The translations under genes were made by a program, and so were the position numbers. Shown piece by piece: positions 34,871 through 43,692 of a stretch of DNA of 64,000 nucleotides; the first letter of the stretch is position 1, and each line of letters opens with the position of its first letter. This DNA is from Paenibacillus spiritus. Lineage in GTDB: Bacteria > Bacillota > Bacilli > Paenibacillales > Paenibacillaceae. The notes under the pieces are model-generated. The model was not told where the DNA came from and did no database searches. It was given only the letters and a program-made list of their open reading frames with translations. The DNA is taken from NCBI RefSeq assembly GCF_008710135.1, contig NZ_VYKK01000007.1, positions 62,001 through 126,000 of the forward strand, written 5' to 3'.

Positions 34871-37243
34871 TCATTCAGCAGGAGGTTCCATGGAGGGCAG
34901 AGCCATCGACGGCCGCTCGGCAGCCTTCAGCACGACCGGCCGGTCGCCATGCCGCAGCTCCAGCTCTTCGCCTTCCAGCAGCGTGTAGTCCGTCTCTTCC
35001 CGGCCGATGCGCACCTCCAGCAGACAACCGCGGAAGGAGATGCGGAACCGGCAGCTCTGCCACTGTGAAGGCAGACGCGGCCGGAAAGAGAGCTGGCCGC
35101 CCGGCAGGCGCAGGCCGCCGAAGCCGTGGACGATGGACATCCAGGAACCGGCCATGGCTGCGGTATGCAGACCGTCCTTGGCATTGCGGTTAATGTCGTC
35201 GAGGTCCATTCGCACCGTCCGGTCGAAATACCCGTACGCGCTCTCCAGCTCCCCGACCTCGGCCGCTACGATGCTGTGAATGCAGGGCGACAGGGAAGAG
35301 TCATGCGTCGTCAGCGGTTCATAATAGGCGTAATTGCGCACCTTCTCCTCCCGGGTGAACTGCTCGCCCAGAAGGAACAGCGCCAGCACAACGTCGGCCT
35401 GCTTCAATACCTGATGACGGTAGATGACCAGCGGATGATAGTGCAGCAGCAGCGGGTACTTGTCCGCCGGCGTGTTCTCGAAATCCCAGCGCTTCTTGGT
35501 CAGGAACGTATCGTCCTGGGCGATGATCCCGAGCTTCTCCTCCCGGGGGATGAACATCCGCGCGGCGCCTTCCCGCCAGAGCCGGGGCTCCTCTTCCGTG
35601 AGCCCGATGGCTTCGGCCAGCCGCTCATACTCCTTCGGGTAGGACTCCCGCAGCAGATCGGCCGTATCGGCCGCATACTCCAGCTGGCTGCGGACCATCA
35701 GGTTCGTATAGGCGTTGTTGTTGACGATCGCCGTATATTCATCCGGTCCGGTAACGGCATCAATGCAGAAGGCTCCGCCGCGCGCCGGGTTGAAATGGCC
35801 GAGGTCGGCCCAGAACCGCGACGTCTCGAACAGCATCTCCGCCCCCTGGTTCACGAGGAACGCGGTGTCCCCCGTCGCCAGCACGTACTGGCGGATGGCA
35901 TAAGCGATATCGGCGTTGATATGGGCCTGCGCCGTTCCGGCCGGGAAGTAGGAGGAATTCTCCTCTCCGGCAATGGTCCGCCACGGATAGAGCGCCCCTT
36001 TCTGCGCCATAATGCCCGCGCGTTCGCGCGCTTTGTCCAGGGTATGATAGCGGAACTCCAGCAGCTTGCGGGCAATCTCCGGCATGGTGAAGGTGAAGAA
36101 CGGCATCATGTACATCTCGGTGTCCCAGAAGTAATGGCCCTCGTACCCTTCGCCGGTAAGTCCCTTGGCTCCGATATTGGTTACGCCGTCCCGGCCGACG
36201 GATTGCAGCAGTTGAAAAGCATTGAACCGGATGCCCTGCTGAAGCGCCGGGTCGCCCTCGATTTCGATATCCGCCCGTTTCCAGAAGTCGTCCAGATACG
36301 CCTTCTGCGCCGCAAGCAGCGGCTCGAAGCCCTCGCGGACCGCCATCCGGTGCAGCGCTTCCGCTCTTGGCAGCAGCTCTTCCTCCGGGTAATCCCTCGA
36401 CGTATGATAAGCAATGTACTTGGTCAGCACCGCCGTCTCGCCGCTTCGGAGCGGGACGCGGAATTCCTCGGTCAGCCGCTGTTCCGCCGCTGTCCGGCTT
36501 CGCTCGAAGCCCGGCGGCGCGGACAGCTCATGGCTCATCGTCGTCAGCAGCACGAACCGCGTATGCCGGGTGCGCTGGCGCACCCAGGAGAACGCGCCGC
36601 CGTGCTCCATTCCTTCCGGCAGCAGGCTCGGCAGCCCGCCCCCGGCCCCGAGCCGGGGATCGCCCTCCGTATTCAGCGGGCGGGCAATGGTCCCGTCGAC
36701 GGCAGAGGCGAAGGTCAGCGTGCCGTCGAAATTAAGCGCCTTGGCCTCATAGCGGATGGCGGCCAGGTGCTTGTTGCCGAATGCGGCCAGCCGGGTAAGG
36801 GTCAATCGGACCCGGCGGCCCTCCGGCGACTCCCAGTCCACCTCCCGGCGGAGGATGCCCCGCCGCATATCGAGCGTGCGCTTGTAGGCGAGCACGGTTC
36901 CGGTGTTCAGATGAAAGGTCTCGCCTTCGACGGAGAGGCCGATGATTTTGGCGTCCGCCACGTTCAGCATGGCCTGGTTCACCACCGCGAAGCCGTAGGC
37001 GCCCTCGGGATAGACAATCGGCTCGGCATCGTAGAAGCCGTTCAGATAGTTGCCGCTGACCGACGTTCCCCGCTCCCCGTGATAGCCCTCCTCCAGATTG
37101 CCGCGCATCCCGATATAGCCGTTGCCGATGGCGAACAGGCTCTCGCTGCGCTGATTCTCTTCGTCCTCGTATCTCTCTTCTTCGAGAGTCCAGTCCCGGT
37201 ACGGATACAGCGGTTCGGGATGGATGTAGGGTTTCATTTTCAT
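34871..37243 (-). CDS. GH65 disaccharide phosphorylase (maltose/kojibiose phosphorylase-like)
   Basis: A 790-residue cytoplasmic enzyme that would split an alpha-glucobiose with phosphate into beta-glucose 1-phosphate and glucose. The N-terminal domain begins PYRDWTLEEERYEDEENQRSES, with FAIGNGYIGMRGN. The (alpha/alpha)6 barrel carries the catalytic Glu in VTGPDEYTAIVNNNAYTN and the phosphate-binding HTAAMAGSW near the C-terminus. The length is normal for GH65. Regiospecificity (maltose, trehalose, kojibiose or nigerose) is not decidable by eye. ATG 37243 follows AAAGGAG. It is the last gene of the alpha-glucoside import operon, so imported malto-oligosaccharides are a sensible source. Confidence 0.9.
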   Translation of the reverse strand: MKMKPYIHPEPLYPYRDWTLEEERYEDEENQRSESLFAIGNGYIGMRGNLEEGYHGERGTSVSGNYLNGFYDAEPIVYPEGAYGFAVVNQAMLNVADAKIIGLSVEGETFHLNTGTVLAYKRTLDMRRGILRREVDWESPEGRRVRLTLTRLAAFGNKHLAAIRYEAKALNFDGTLTFASAVDGTIARPLNTEGDPRLGAGGGLPSLLPEGMEHGGAFSWVRQRTRHTRFVLLTTMSHELSAPPGFERSRTAAEQRLTEEFRVPLRSGETAVLTKYIAYHTSRDYPEEELLPRAEALHRMAVREGFEPLLAAQKAYLDDFWKRADIEIEGDPALQQGIRFNAFQLLQSVGRDGVTNIGAKGLTGEGYEGHYFWDTEMYMMPFFTFTMPEIARKLLEFRYHTLDKARERAGIMAQKGALYPWRTIAGEENSSYFPAGTAQAHINADIAYAIRQYVLATGDTAFLVNQGAEMLFETSRFWADLGHFNPARGGAFCIDAVTGPDEYTAIVNNNAYTNLMVRSQLEYAADTADLLRESYPKEYERLAEAIGLTEEEPRLWREGAARMFIPREEKLGIIAQDDTFLTKKRWDFENTPADKYPLLLHYHPLVIYRHQVLKQADVVLALFLLGEQFTREEKVRNYAYYEPLTTHDSSLSPCIHSIVAAEVGELESAYGYFDRTVRMDLDDINRNAKDGLHTAAMAGSWMSIVHGFGGLRLPGGQLSFRPRLPSQWQSCRFRISFRGCLLEVRIGREETDYTLLEGEELELRHGDRPVVLKAAERPSMALPSMEPPAE

Positions 37244-37268
37244 AATCGTCCGGACTCCTTTCCGTTCG

Positions 37269-38363
37269 TCAGCCTTTGACCGATCCGCCCATGAGGCCTC
37301 TGACAAAGTATTTCTGCAGCAGGAAGAAGATGGCGAGCGGCATCAGCATCGAGATAAAGGCCGCAGAGGTCAGAAGGTGCCAGTCGTTGCCGCGGGAGCC
37401 GACGAGGTCGGCAATCTTCATCGACATGACCTGCACATCCGGCTGGTTGCCGATAAAGATCAGCGAGACAAGATAGTCATTCCACACCCAGAGGAACTGG
37501 AAGATCCCGATCGACGCCAGCGCCGGCACCGACAGCGGGAGAATCAGCCGGCTGAAGATGGTGAAATGGCTGGCGCCGTCAATGAAGGCCGACTCGAACA
37601 GGTCCTTCGGCAGCTGGCTGATAAAGTTGTACATAAAGTAGGTGACCAGCGGCAGGCCGAACGCCGTATGGGCCAGCCAGATGCCGAGATAGCTGCCGTT
37701 CAGGCCGAGCGCCGTGTAGTCTTTCAGAACCGGGATCAGCGCCACCTGCAGCGGAATGACAAGCATGGCGATAATCGTGACGAACATCGTCCGGCGGCCC
37801 GGGAAGCGCAGCCAGGCGAATGCATACGCGGCGAAGGAAGCGATCAATACCGGAATAATCGTAGCCGGCACCGCAATGGTCAGCGTATTCCAGAACGCCT
37901 GGGACAAGCCGGTGCCTTTCTCCGTCGTCACGCTGCCGTCGGCGTTCTTCAGCTTGTACTCCTTGCCGGACAACACCGCTTTGTAGTTATCCGTTGTCAA
38001 TTCCGGCTTCGTCACCCAGCCTTCGGTCATCACGCTGACGGTGCGGGCCCGGCGATTCTCCCACATGAGCCGCTTGCCGTCCTGCATCACCCCCGCTTTG
38101 AGCTGGGCGTCGGTGTACGTCTTGCCGTTGACTTCAATCGGTCCCCGCAGATCCACGTCTTTGGACAGCTTGATGACATCTCCGGACGCCTTGTATTCCT
38201 GGTGAGGGAACACCTTCCACCATCCGGTCTCCAGAATATCCGCCGCCGGACGGAACGAGGAGATCAGCAGGCCGAGCGTCGGAATGAGCCAGATGAAGCA
38301 GATGACGCCGAGCACGAGATTGACGACCGTCTTGCTGCCTTTTCTCTTCTTGGTGCCGACCAT
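37269..38363 (-). CDS. CUT1 sugar ABC transporter permease, MalG-like
   Basis: A 364-residue membrane subunit for oligosaccharide import. TM1 at about 12-35 is followed by an extracytoplasmic insert of about 120 residues, unusually long for MalG but seen in AglG-type alpha-glucoside permeases. Five more TM segments follow, and the EAA loop is ESAFIDGASHFTIFSRLILP, which contacts the ATPase. ATG 38363 starts one base after the stop of the MalF-like gene, with AGGGGGGG upstream. No ATPase is in the operon, so a shared MsmX-type ATPase is expected. Confidence 0.92.
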   Translation of the reverse strand: MVGTKKRKGSKTVVNLVLGVICFIWLIPTLGLLISSFRPAADILETGWWKVFPHQEYKASGDVIKLSKDVDLRGPIEVNGKTYTDAQLKAGVMQDGKRLMWENRRARTVSVMTEGWVTKPELTTDNYKAVLSGKEYKLKNADGSVTTEKGTGLSQAFWNTLTIAVPATIIPVLIASFAAYAFAWLRFPGRRTMFVTIIAMLVIPLQVALIPVLKDYTALGLNGSYLGIWLAHTAFGLPLVTYFMYNFISQLPKDLFESAFIDGASHFTIFSRLILPLSVPALASIGIFQFLWVWNDYLVSLIFIGNQPDVQVMSMKIADLVGSRGNDWHLLTSAAFISMLMPLAIFFLLQKYFVRGLMGGSVKG

Positions 38364-38364
38364 A

Positions 38365-39447
38365 TCAGAACCCCCCCTGCTTGCGGAACTGGCGCAGATT
38401 GATAAGGATAACGGGCAGGACCGCAATCAGCAGCACAATGGCAAGCGTCGAGCCGTAGCCGAAGTTGCGGTACATGAAGAACTGCCGGTAGAACTGGGTC
38501 GCGACGACCTCTGTATCGTATTGACCGCCCGTCATGACCATGACGACGTCAAAAATTTTCAGTGTGAAGACAATAATGGTGGTTGTTACCGTCAGAATGG
38601 TGCTGGAGATAAACGGAATGATGATCCGGAAGAAAATCCGGACTTCGCCGGAGCCGTCCACGCGCGCCGCTTCCAGAATGTCGTCCGGCACTCCCTTGAT
38701 CGCAGCGGAGAAGATGACCATCGCAAATCCCGTCTGCATCCAGATCAGAATCAGAATCAGGAAGAAATTGTTCCAGGGCTGCAGCATGCTGGTCCAGGCC
38801 TGCGGCTGTCCGCCGAAGAAAGTCACGATAGCGTTCAGCAGACCGATCTGCTCGTCGCCCGGCTGATAGTAATACACGAATTTCCAGATGACGCCCGCTG
38901 CCACAAAAGAGATCGCCATCGGCATGAAGATGATCGACTTGGCCACCCGCTCATAGCTGCTCCGGTCGGCCAGGATGGCAATCAGAAGGCCGAAGGCGAC
39001 GCAGGCCAGCGTGCCGACGAACACCCAGAGCAGGTTGTTGCGCAGGGCTGTGCCGAGCAGCCGGTCGCTGAAGATCGCGGCGTAGTTGCTGAGCCCGACG
39101 AACTTGTCGGACGAGGCATTGAAGAAGCTGAGGTACAGCGTGCGCAGCGCCGGAAGCACCAGCAGCCAGCCCAGCAGCAGCACCGCGGGTCCCACGAAGA
39201 TGAACGGGAGGATGCGGCGGCGGACCGCGTCGGAGAATTGCTCGGCCGCATAGTTCAGGGTGTAATAAATCAGGTAGATGCCTACAATGCCCCACAGCAC
39301 AGCCAGCAGCGCCGTTACAATCGGGTTCAGGGTGGAGTCCCGGAAAAACTTGAAGATCAGTCCGTTGACCGCAATGTTGGCCAGCAGTATGCCCACGGAT
39401 ATCAGCACGGCCCGCGGGCGGACTCCCCGCTTGGCTTGTGTCTCCAT
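38365..39447 (-). CDS. CUT1 sugar ABC transporter permease, MalF-like
   Basis: A 360-residue membrane permease with about eight TM segments. Two extra N-terminal TM segments precede the conserved six. The EAA loop is LEAARVDGSGEVRIFFRIIIP, ending before the last TM pair. Together with the neighbouring MalG-like protein it forms the heterodimeric channel. AGGAGGAGCG precedes ATG 39447. It is separated from the binding-protein gene by 114 bp containing a partial terminator, which probably lowers permease expression relative to the lipoprotein. Confidence 0.92.
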   Translation of the reverse strand: METQAKRGVRPRAVLISVGILLANIAVNGLIFKFFRDSTLNPIVTALLAVLWGIVGIYLIYYTLNYAAEQFSDAVRRRILPFIFVGPAVLLLGWLLVLPALRTLYLSFFNASSDKFVGLSNYAAIFSDRLLGTALRNNLLWVFVGTLACVAFGLLIAILADRSSYERVAKSIIFMPMAISFVAAGVIWKFVYYYQPGDEQIGLLNAIVTFFGGQPQAWTSMLQPWNNFFLILILIWMQTGFAMVIFSAAIKGVPDDILEAARVDGSGEVRIFFRIIIPFISSTILTVTTTIIVFTLKIFDVVMVMTGGQYDTEVVATQFYRQFFMYRNFGYGSTLAIVLLIAVLPVILINLRQFRKQGGF

Positions 39448-39489
39448 ACGCGCTCCTCCTATCGGTTGCTTGAATGACGGTCCCTATAC

Positions 39490-39520
39490 AAAAGGGGCGG
39501 GGCCTTCCCGCCTCCGCCCC
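39490..39520 (-). terminator. Intercistronic hairpin between binding-protein and permease genes
   Basis: GGGGCGG (39494-39500) pairs with CCGCCCC (39514-39520), followed on the minus strand by TTTTG. A leaky terminator at this place is common in sugar ABC operons. Confidence 0.6.
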
Positions 39521-39561
39521 CCTCGTTATTCCCTTGGCTCCGGCCCTAGCAGGCGCCGGTT

Positions 39562-40977
39562 CTATTTGTCCCAGCCATTCTGGACCTGCTGCAGCGCCTG
39601 GTCCAGCGTCGCCGTGCCGCTGACATAGTCGGTCATGCCCTTCCAGAAGCTGCCGGCGCCTACCTTGCCCGGCATCAGGTCGGAGCCGTCGAACCGCAGC
39701 GTCGTGGCATCCTGCACCAGCTGGGCCATGCGGCGGTCGGATTCCGACTGGTACCAGTCGAGCGAAGCGTCATTCATCGGCGCAATGACGCCGCCGGACT
39801 CGACCCAGCTCTTGATCGACTCGCCCGTTGTGAAGAATTCCATGACAGCCCGCACCTCCGGACGGTCGCTGAACATCGCATAGATGTCGCCCGCTACGAG
39901 TACCGGCTTGCCGTACTGTTCGTCGATCGGCGGCAGGTAGAACCAGTCATAGTCTTCATCGACCTTGGCCGTCTCGGGGAAGAAGCTCGTAATGAAGTTG
40001 CCCATCAGGTTGAACCAGGCTTTCGGAGGATTCTCGAACATCGGCTTCGGCGCGTCGCCAAAGGCCGTCGTGACGATGGACTTCGTCCCGCCGTACACAT
40101 AGTCGGGGTTCATCCAGATCTTGGACATGATCTCCGCCGCATTCTTCACCTCGGGAGAAGTGAACGGCAGTTCGCCTTTGACCCACTTGTCGTAATTCTC
40201 CGGCGTCGTAGTACGCAGCATAATGTTCTCAATCCAGTCCGTTGCCGGCCAGCCGGTAGCCGCGCCGCTCTCAATGCCGATCGCCCAGGCCGGGTCGCCG
40301 TCCTTGGCAATCTGCTCTGTAAGCGTCATCAATTCATCCCATGTCTGCGGTACGGTGTAGCCCGCTTCCTCGAACTGCTTCTTCGGGTACCAGACCAGGC
40401 TCTTCACGTTGCTGCGGTTCCAGATGCCGGCCATAATCTTGCCGCTCTTGCCGTCCATCGTCGCCATATCCAGCCAGCTCTTATTGTAGTTGGTCTTCAG
40501 CTTCTCGGGGTCCAGCACCTGGTTCAAGTCGATCACCTTGCCGGTCTTGGCGATGGCGGCCAGCAGGCCCGGCTGCGGGAAGTCGGCGATATCCGGCGCG
40601 TTGCCTCCGTCCACGCGGACGTTGATCGTGGCCTCGAACTCCTTGGAGCCTTCGTACTGAATATCAATGCCCGTCTTCTTCTCGAAGTCCTCGATGCTCT
40701 TCTCGAATTTCTTCTGGTCGGCATCCACGAACGGGCCGAACATGGTGACTTTCTTGCCTTTATATTCGCCGTTCAGCGCTTTCTGGAGCGGGCTGTCGGC
40801 CGAAGCGGCCGCGCTGGCCGCCGGAGCCGCACTGGCCGCAGGCGTTCCCGCATCGGAGGCCGGAGCCGTGCTCGGCGAAGCGTTGTTGTTATTATTGCCG
40901 CAGCCAGCTGCCAGCATAGATAAGGAAAGGCCAACCGCTGCCAGTGTCGAAAGTCTGCGTCCTGTCTTTTTTGTCAT
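39562..40977 (-). CDS. Sugar ABC transporter solute-binding lipoprotein (alpha-glucoside type)
   Basis: A 471-residue lipoprotein that captures the sugar for the CUT1 permeases. The signal peptide ends in lipobox LAAGC (Cys about 25), followed by an Asn/Ala/Ser-rich linker. The mature domain is a family-1 extracellular binding protein (KVTMFGPFVDADQKKFEKSI, VWYPKKQFEEAGYTVPQTWDE, DWFYLPPIDE). The overall pattern resembles AglE-like alpha-glucoside binders. ATG 40977 is preferred; an in-frame ATG at 40989 touches the only ribosome-binding-like GGGG, so it is unlikely. Confidence 0.9.
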   Translation of the reverse strand: MTKKTGRRLSTLAAVGLSLSMLAAGCGNNNNNASPSTAPASDAGTPAASAAPAASAAASADSPLQKALNGEYKGKKVTMFGPFVDADQKKFEKSIEDFEKKTGIDIQYEGSKEFEATINVRVDGGNAPDIADFPQPGLLAAIAKTGKVIDLNQVLDPEKLKTNYNKSWLDMATMDGKSGKIMAGIWNRSNVKSLVWYPKKQFEEAGYTVPQTWDELMTLTEQIAKDGDPAWAIGIESGAATGWPATDWIENIMLRTTTPENYDKWVKGELPFTSPEVKNAAEIMSKIWMNPDYVYGGTKSIVTTAFGDAPKPMFENPPKAWFNLMGNFITSFFPETAKVDEDYDWFYLPPIDEQYGKPVLVAGDIYAMFSDRPEVRAVMEFFTTGESIKSWVESGGVIAPMNDASLDWYQSESDRRMAQLVQDATTLRFDGSDLMPGKVGAGSFWKGMTDYVSGTATLDQALQQVQNGWDK

Positions 40978-41098
40978 CTTCCCATACATCCCCTTTTGGT
41001 GGTTTGGTGAGAATGGCCTGCCAACGTCTCCGGAAGCCGGCGCGCCGCCGGTCTTCCCGCCCGGTCCTTATGGCCCGGGCACACCCGTGCGATGGACG

Positions 41099-41112
41099 GG
41101 ATCACCTCCTTG
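41099..41112 (-). promoter_or_regulatory. Orphan extended Shine-Dalgarno sequence
   Basis: On the minus strand AAGGAGGTGATCC is fully complementary to the 3' end of 16S rRNA, yet no ATG, GTG or TTG lies at a usual distance. The nearest GTG (41084) is 14 bases away and opens a frame of about 32 codons that ends overlapping the binding-protein start. It may be a leader-peptide or standby site, or a relic. Confidence 0.4.
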
Positions 41113-41148
41113 TCAGAGTCTAAGTCAACCATTGACGAACCGTTGGAT

Positions 41149-41162
41149 TGAAAAGCTTTTCA
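41149..41162. promoter_or_regulatory. Palindrome in the lacI to binding-protein gap
   Basis: TGAAAAGCTTTTCA is a perfect 14-bp palindrome between the LacI gene and the binding-protein gene. It might be an operator. It lacks the central CG that most LacI-family operators carry, and no -10/-35 pair is clear nearby. Confidence 0.35.
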
Positions 41163-41186
41163 CAAAGTCCGGAGAAAAGCCCTTGT

Positions 41187-42200
41187 TCAAGGGGCACCTC
41201 TCTCCCGGGACGATTCCCGGACAATCAGCCGGTGCGGCATCTTCTCGCGCAGCACTTCTACCTTCCCCGTCGTCAGCAGCTCGTGCAGCTTCTCCGCCGC
41301 CCGGTAGCCGAGCTCGTAGATCGGCTGGGCAATTGTCGTCAGCTTCGGGATGAACATGCCCGCCATCCGCAGATTGTCGAAGCCGATGACCGATACCTGA
41401 CCCGGCACCAGAATGTTCCGGTCCTTGAGGTAGGAGATCGTGCCCATGGCGAACTCGTCGGCGACGCAGAATACCGCTGTCAGAGACGGATAGGCAGTGA
41501 ACAGCTCATGCGCGGCCTGATAGGCCTCCTCGAACCGGTGATTCGCGTTCTTCACCCGTCCGGCGTTGTCTTCCAGCCCCGTTTCGGCAAGGGCCCGGAC
41601 GAACCCGGCGTACCGCGGAGGGCCTGCGATGGAATCATGGTGGCTGAAGCCGATCATGCCGATCTCCCGGTGGCCGAGGTCAATCAGGAACTTCACGGCG
41701 TCGTAGGCGGCCGCTTCGTCGTCCACTTCAATGCTCGGCACCTCGTGCTCGTCGGAGTGGGTAGACAGCAGCACGAACGGGATGCGGCAACGGGTCAATC
41801 GCTCGTGGTACTCGGGATAAAGCCTGTCGCTTGCCAGCACAATGCCGTCCACCTGCTTCTCGTGAAAGGCGTCGATATAGGCAAGCATCCGTTCCTGGTC
41901 CCGGTCGGTGTTGGAGATCATCAGGCTGTACCCCAGCTTGTTGCAGGCATCCTGCATGCCCCGGATAATGCCGGCGTAATACAGGTTCTCGATGTCGGGA
42001 ATCAGCAGCCCCAGCGTGAATGACTTCTTATAGATTAGCCCCCGGGCAAAAGCGTTCGGTTGATACTGAAGCTGCCGGATCGCCTCGAGTACCCGGTCCC
42101 GCTTGCTGGCGACGACGGTCTCCGGCGCGTTCATGACGCGCGACACAGTGCTGATGGATACTTCGGCCAGTCGGGCCACGTCTCGAATGGTTGCTTTCAT
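41187..42200 (-). CDS. LacI-family transcriptional regulator of the alpha-glucoside operon
   Basis: A 337-residue repressor-type regulator. The helix-turn-helix TIRDVARLAEVSISTVSRVMN begins at residue 4, followed by the hinge (LQYQPNAFARGL) and a periplasmic-binding-protein-like effector domain (LGLLIPDIENLYYAGIIRGM, GHREIGMIGF, VIGFDNLRMAGMFIPKLTT). It probably binds a maltose-type sugar. The open frame begins at 42311, but ATG 42200 is at the family N-terminus. It is upstream of and codirectional with the transporter genes, likely in the same transcript. The same type of operator occurs at the amylase gene. Confidence 0.92.
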   Translation of the reverse strand: MKATIRDVARLAEVSISTVSRVMNAPETVVASKRDRVLEAIRQLQYQPNAFARGLIYKKSFTLGLLIPDIENLYYAGIIRGMQDACNKLGYSLMISNTDRDQERMLAYIDAFHEKQVDGIVLASDRLYPEYHERLTRCRIPFVLLSTHSDEHEVPSIEVDDEAAAYDAVKFLIDLGHREIGMIGFSHHDSIAGPPRYAGFVRALAETGLEDNAGRVKNANHRFEEAYQAAHELFTAYPSLTAVFCVADEFAMGTISYLKDRNILVPGQVSVIGFDNLRMAGMFIPKLTTIAQPIYELGYRAAEKLHELLTTGKVEVLREKMPHRLIVRESSRERGAP

Positions 42201-42282
42201 GCTAAAGCTCTTCTTTCTGCAAGTCGTGTTTCCGGCTGCGATTAGTGTTTTGGCAACTGCTTTGGTAACCTTTTCAACCCGA

Positions 42283-42311
42283 ATTATAGCAGGATATCTT
42301 TCCGATGGCAA
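42283..42311 (-). promoter_or_regulatory. Promoter of the lacI/alpha-glucoside operon
   Basis: On the minus strand TTGCCA (42306-42311), exactly 17 bp and TATAAT (42283-42288) with a TGC extended -10. This is the best sigma-A promoter in the window. Confidence 0.75.
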
Positions 42312-42317
42312 CAGAAA

Positions 42318-42332
42318 TTTAAGCGCTTACAT
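42318..42332. promoter_or_regulatory. cre-like site upstream of the alpha-glucoside promoter
   Basis: ATGTAAGCGCTTAAA (minus strand) matches the CcpA cre consensus except one position. It sits immediately upstream of the -35 element, so CcpA or the local LacI protein could act here. Confidence 0.6.
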
Positions 42333-42390
42333 TTTATCTTGGCAAGGGACCTCTCCGGCCCCGCCGAAGCGGTCTTCCTCCGCGGCGCCC

Positions 42391-42966
42391 CTACTCCGGG
42401 CCGCCGATGGCCCGGTACAGATCCTCCGGCCGGGCCCGATAGACCGGGTAGTCCCGGCCGTAGAACGGGACGGTGCCGGCGGCGGCGAAGCCAATCCGCT
42501 GAAGGCTTCGGTCGCCGTCGCCGGTAACCGCAATGGCCCCGATCTCCTGGACGTCGATGCCAGCGGCCCCCAGACGCCGGAGCTCGTCCGGGATGGCCCG
42601 GATAAGGCTTCGGGCATAGGCCCGCCGCTGCGGGGAACGAATGTCCACGATTAGGGAAATCAGGTAGAGCCACACCGGACCGGGGTTGCGGTAATCCAGC
42701 AGATGGGCCGTCAGCTCATCCTCCTCCAGCGTTCCCTGCAGCATCCGCTCATACGACGGCTGCGGAAGCGGGAACAGGCTGAAGATGCCCTGGATTCCTT
42801 CCGGTGTCTCCAGCACATTGTATACCTCGGGATTAAGGCTCATCACCTTCTCCACATAGCTCCGGTCCACATGCCATTCCTCGGGATAAATGGCATAGTT
42901 CAGCTCCAGCATCGCGTCGATGTCGCCGGCTTCCGGCTTTCTCAGGCGCCAGCCCGGCTGCTCCAT
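42391..42966 (-). CDS. GNAT-family N-acetyltransferase-like protein
   Basis: A 191-residue protein whose N-terminus WRLRKPEAGDIDAMLELNYAIYPEEW is typical of GNAT folds, followed by strands around VWLYLISLIVDIRSP. The classic acetyl-CoA loop (Q/RxxGxG/A) is not obvious; RAYARSLIRAIP may take its place. The acceptor is unknown. GAGAAGGAGGTG precedes ATG 42966, and the gene overlaps the end of the upstream membrane-protein gene by 25 bases. Confidence 0.7.
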   Translation of the reverse strand: MEQPGWRLRKPEAGDIDAMLELNYAIYPEEWHVDRSYVEKVMSLNPEVYNVLETPEGIQGIFSLFPLPQPSYERMLQGTLEEDELTAHLLDYRNPGPVWLYLISLIVDIRSPQRRAYARSLIRAIPDELRRLGAAGIDVQEIGAIAVTGDGDRSLQRIGFAAAGTVPFYGRDYPVYRARPEDLYRAIGGPE

Positions 42967-43460
42967 TCCTGCACCTCCTTCTCCCGCTCCTCTTCCAGCT
43001 TGCGAAGAACCGAAGCGTAGAAACCGGACAGCTCCCGTTCGTACAGCGGATAGGAACGCTCTACAATGTCCCTTGCCTGCGAAGAGCGGCGCAGAAAGGA
43101 TTCCATATACTCCCGCCAGGCCCGCCAGGTCTCCTTATCTGTCCGGTTCATGATGATATGCTTGTTGTAGAACTCATAAATGACATCAAAGTAATTCAGG
43201 TAATAATAAATCAGCGACTCTTTGCGCGCCTGGTCCTCTTCGCTGGAGGGCCGGCTGGCCGTCAGCGGGTGATCGTCGTAGATTGTCCACAGCCACGGAT
43301 CGGCAATCATCATTTTATTGACTTCCAGCAGCATCTTCTGATGCTCCTGCTTGGCCGAGTTGCGGATGGTAATCCGATTGAACCGGTACGTGAACACGAC
43401 CGTCACCATTGATAAGAAGAACGTCACAATCGAAATAATCAGCGAAATTTGACCCGACAA
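42942..43460 (-). CDS. Single-pass membrane protein, function unknown
   Basis: A 172-residue protein with one N-terminal TM segment (about 5-25) and a charged cytoplasmic part. Blocks such as HQKMLLEVNKMMIADPWLW and YYYLNYFDVIYEFYNKH resemble a widespread but unassigned family of membrane proteins. It overlaps and probably cotranscribes with the GNAT-like gene. A minus-strand TATAAT lies about 40 bp upstream. No function can be inferred. Confidence 0.6.
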   Translation of the reverse strand: MSGQISLIISIVTFFLSMVTVVFTYRFNRITIRNSAKQEHQKMLLEVNKMMIADPWLWTIYDDHPLTASRPSSEEDQARKESLIYYYLNYFDVIYEFYNKHIIMNRTDKETWRAWREYMESFLRRSSQARDIVERSYPLYERELSGFYASVLRKLEEEREKEVQEWSSRAGA

Positions 43461-43547
43461 TCTTTCTTCCCCCTGTCTTTACTGCATATCTGAATCCATT
43501 ATATCCGGATATGGGTCCAAAAAGGTATTCTTTCGGGCGTTATGCGC

Positions 43548-43692
43548 TATAATCAGAAGTAGAGGTCCGGCGGGTTCCGGACATCCCAACCGAAGGGCTA
43601 TGCTTCCCGGAATCCTCCGAGCTAAGCAACCCCGCAGTCTTCGCTGCGGGGTTGCTTCGCGTGCCATCTCCCCGCGAAAGGATGATTGTTGA
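43548..43692 (+). promoter_or_regulatory. Promoter and structured leader of the AAC(3) gene
   Basis: TATAAT at 43548-43553 gives a predicted leader of about 130 bases. It holds a first hairpin (TCCGG/CCGGA, 43565-43581) and a 14-bp perfect stem, AAGCAACCCCGCAG (43624-43637) with its complement at 43644-43657. No poly-T follows. The 3' arm (GCGGGG) could instead pair with CCCCGC at 43672-43677, just upstream of the AAAGGA ribosome binding site, so two exclusive structures are possible. Confidence 0.5.

Noticed and set aside
37269..38363. Missing ATPase of the CUT1 operon hidden in another frame
   Set aside because: No Walker A/B or LSGGQ motif occurs in any frame between 34.8 and 42.3 kb. A shared ATPase elsewhere is the usual solution.
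43560..43692. Possible SRP RNA in the AAC(3) leader
   Set aside because: The conserved SRP Alu and S-domain loop sequences are absent. The stems fit a simple mRNA leader better.
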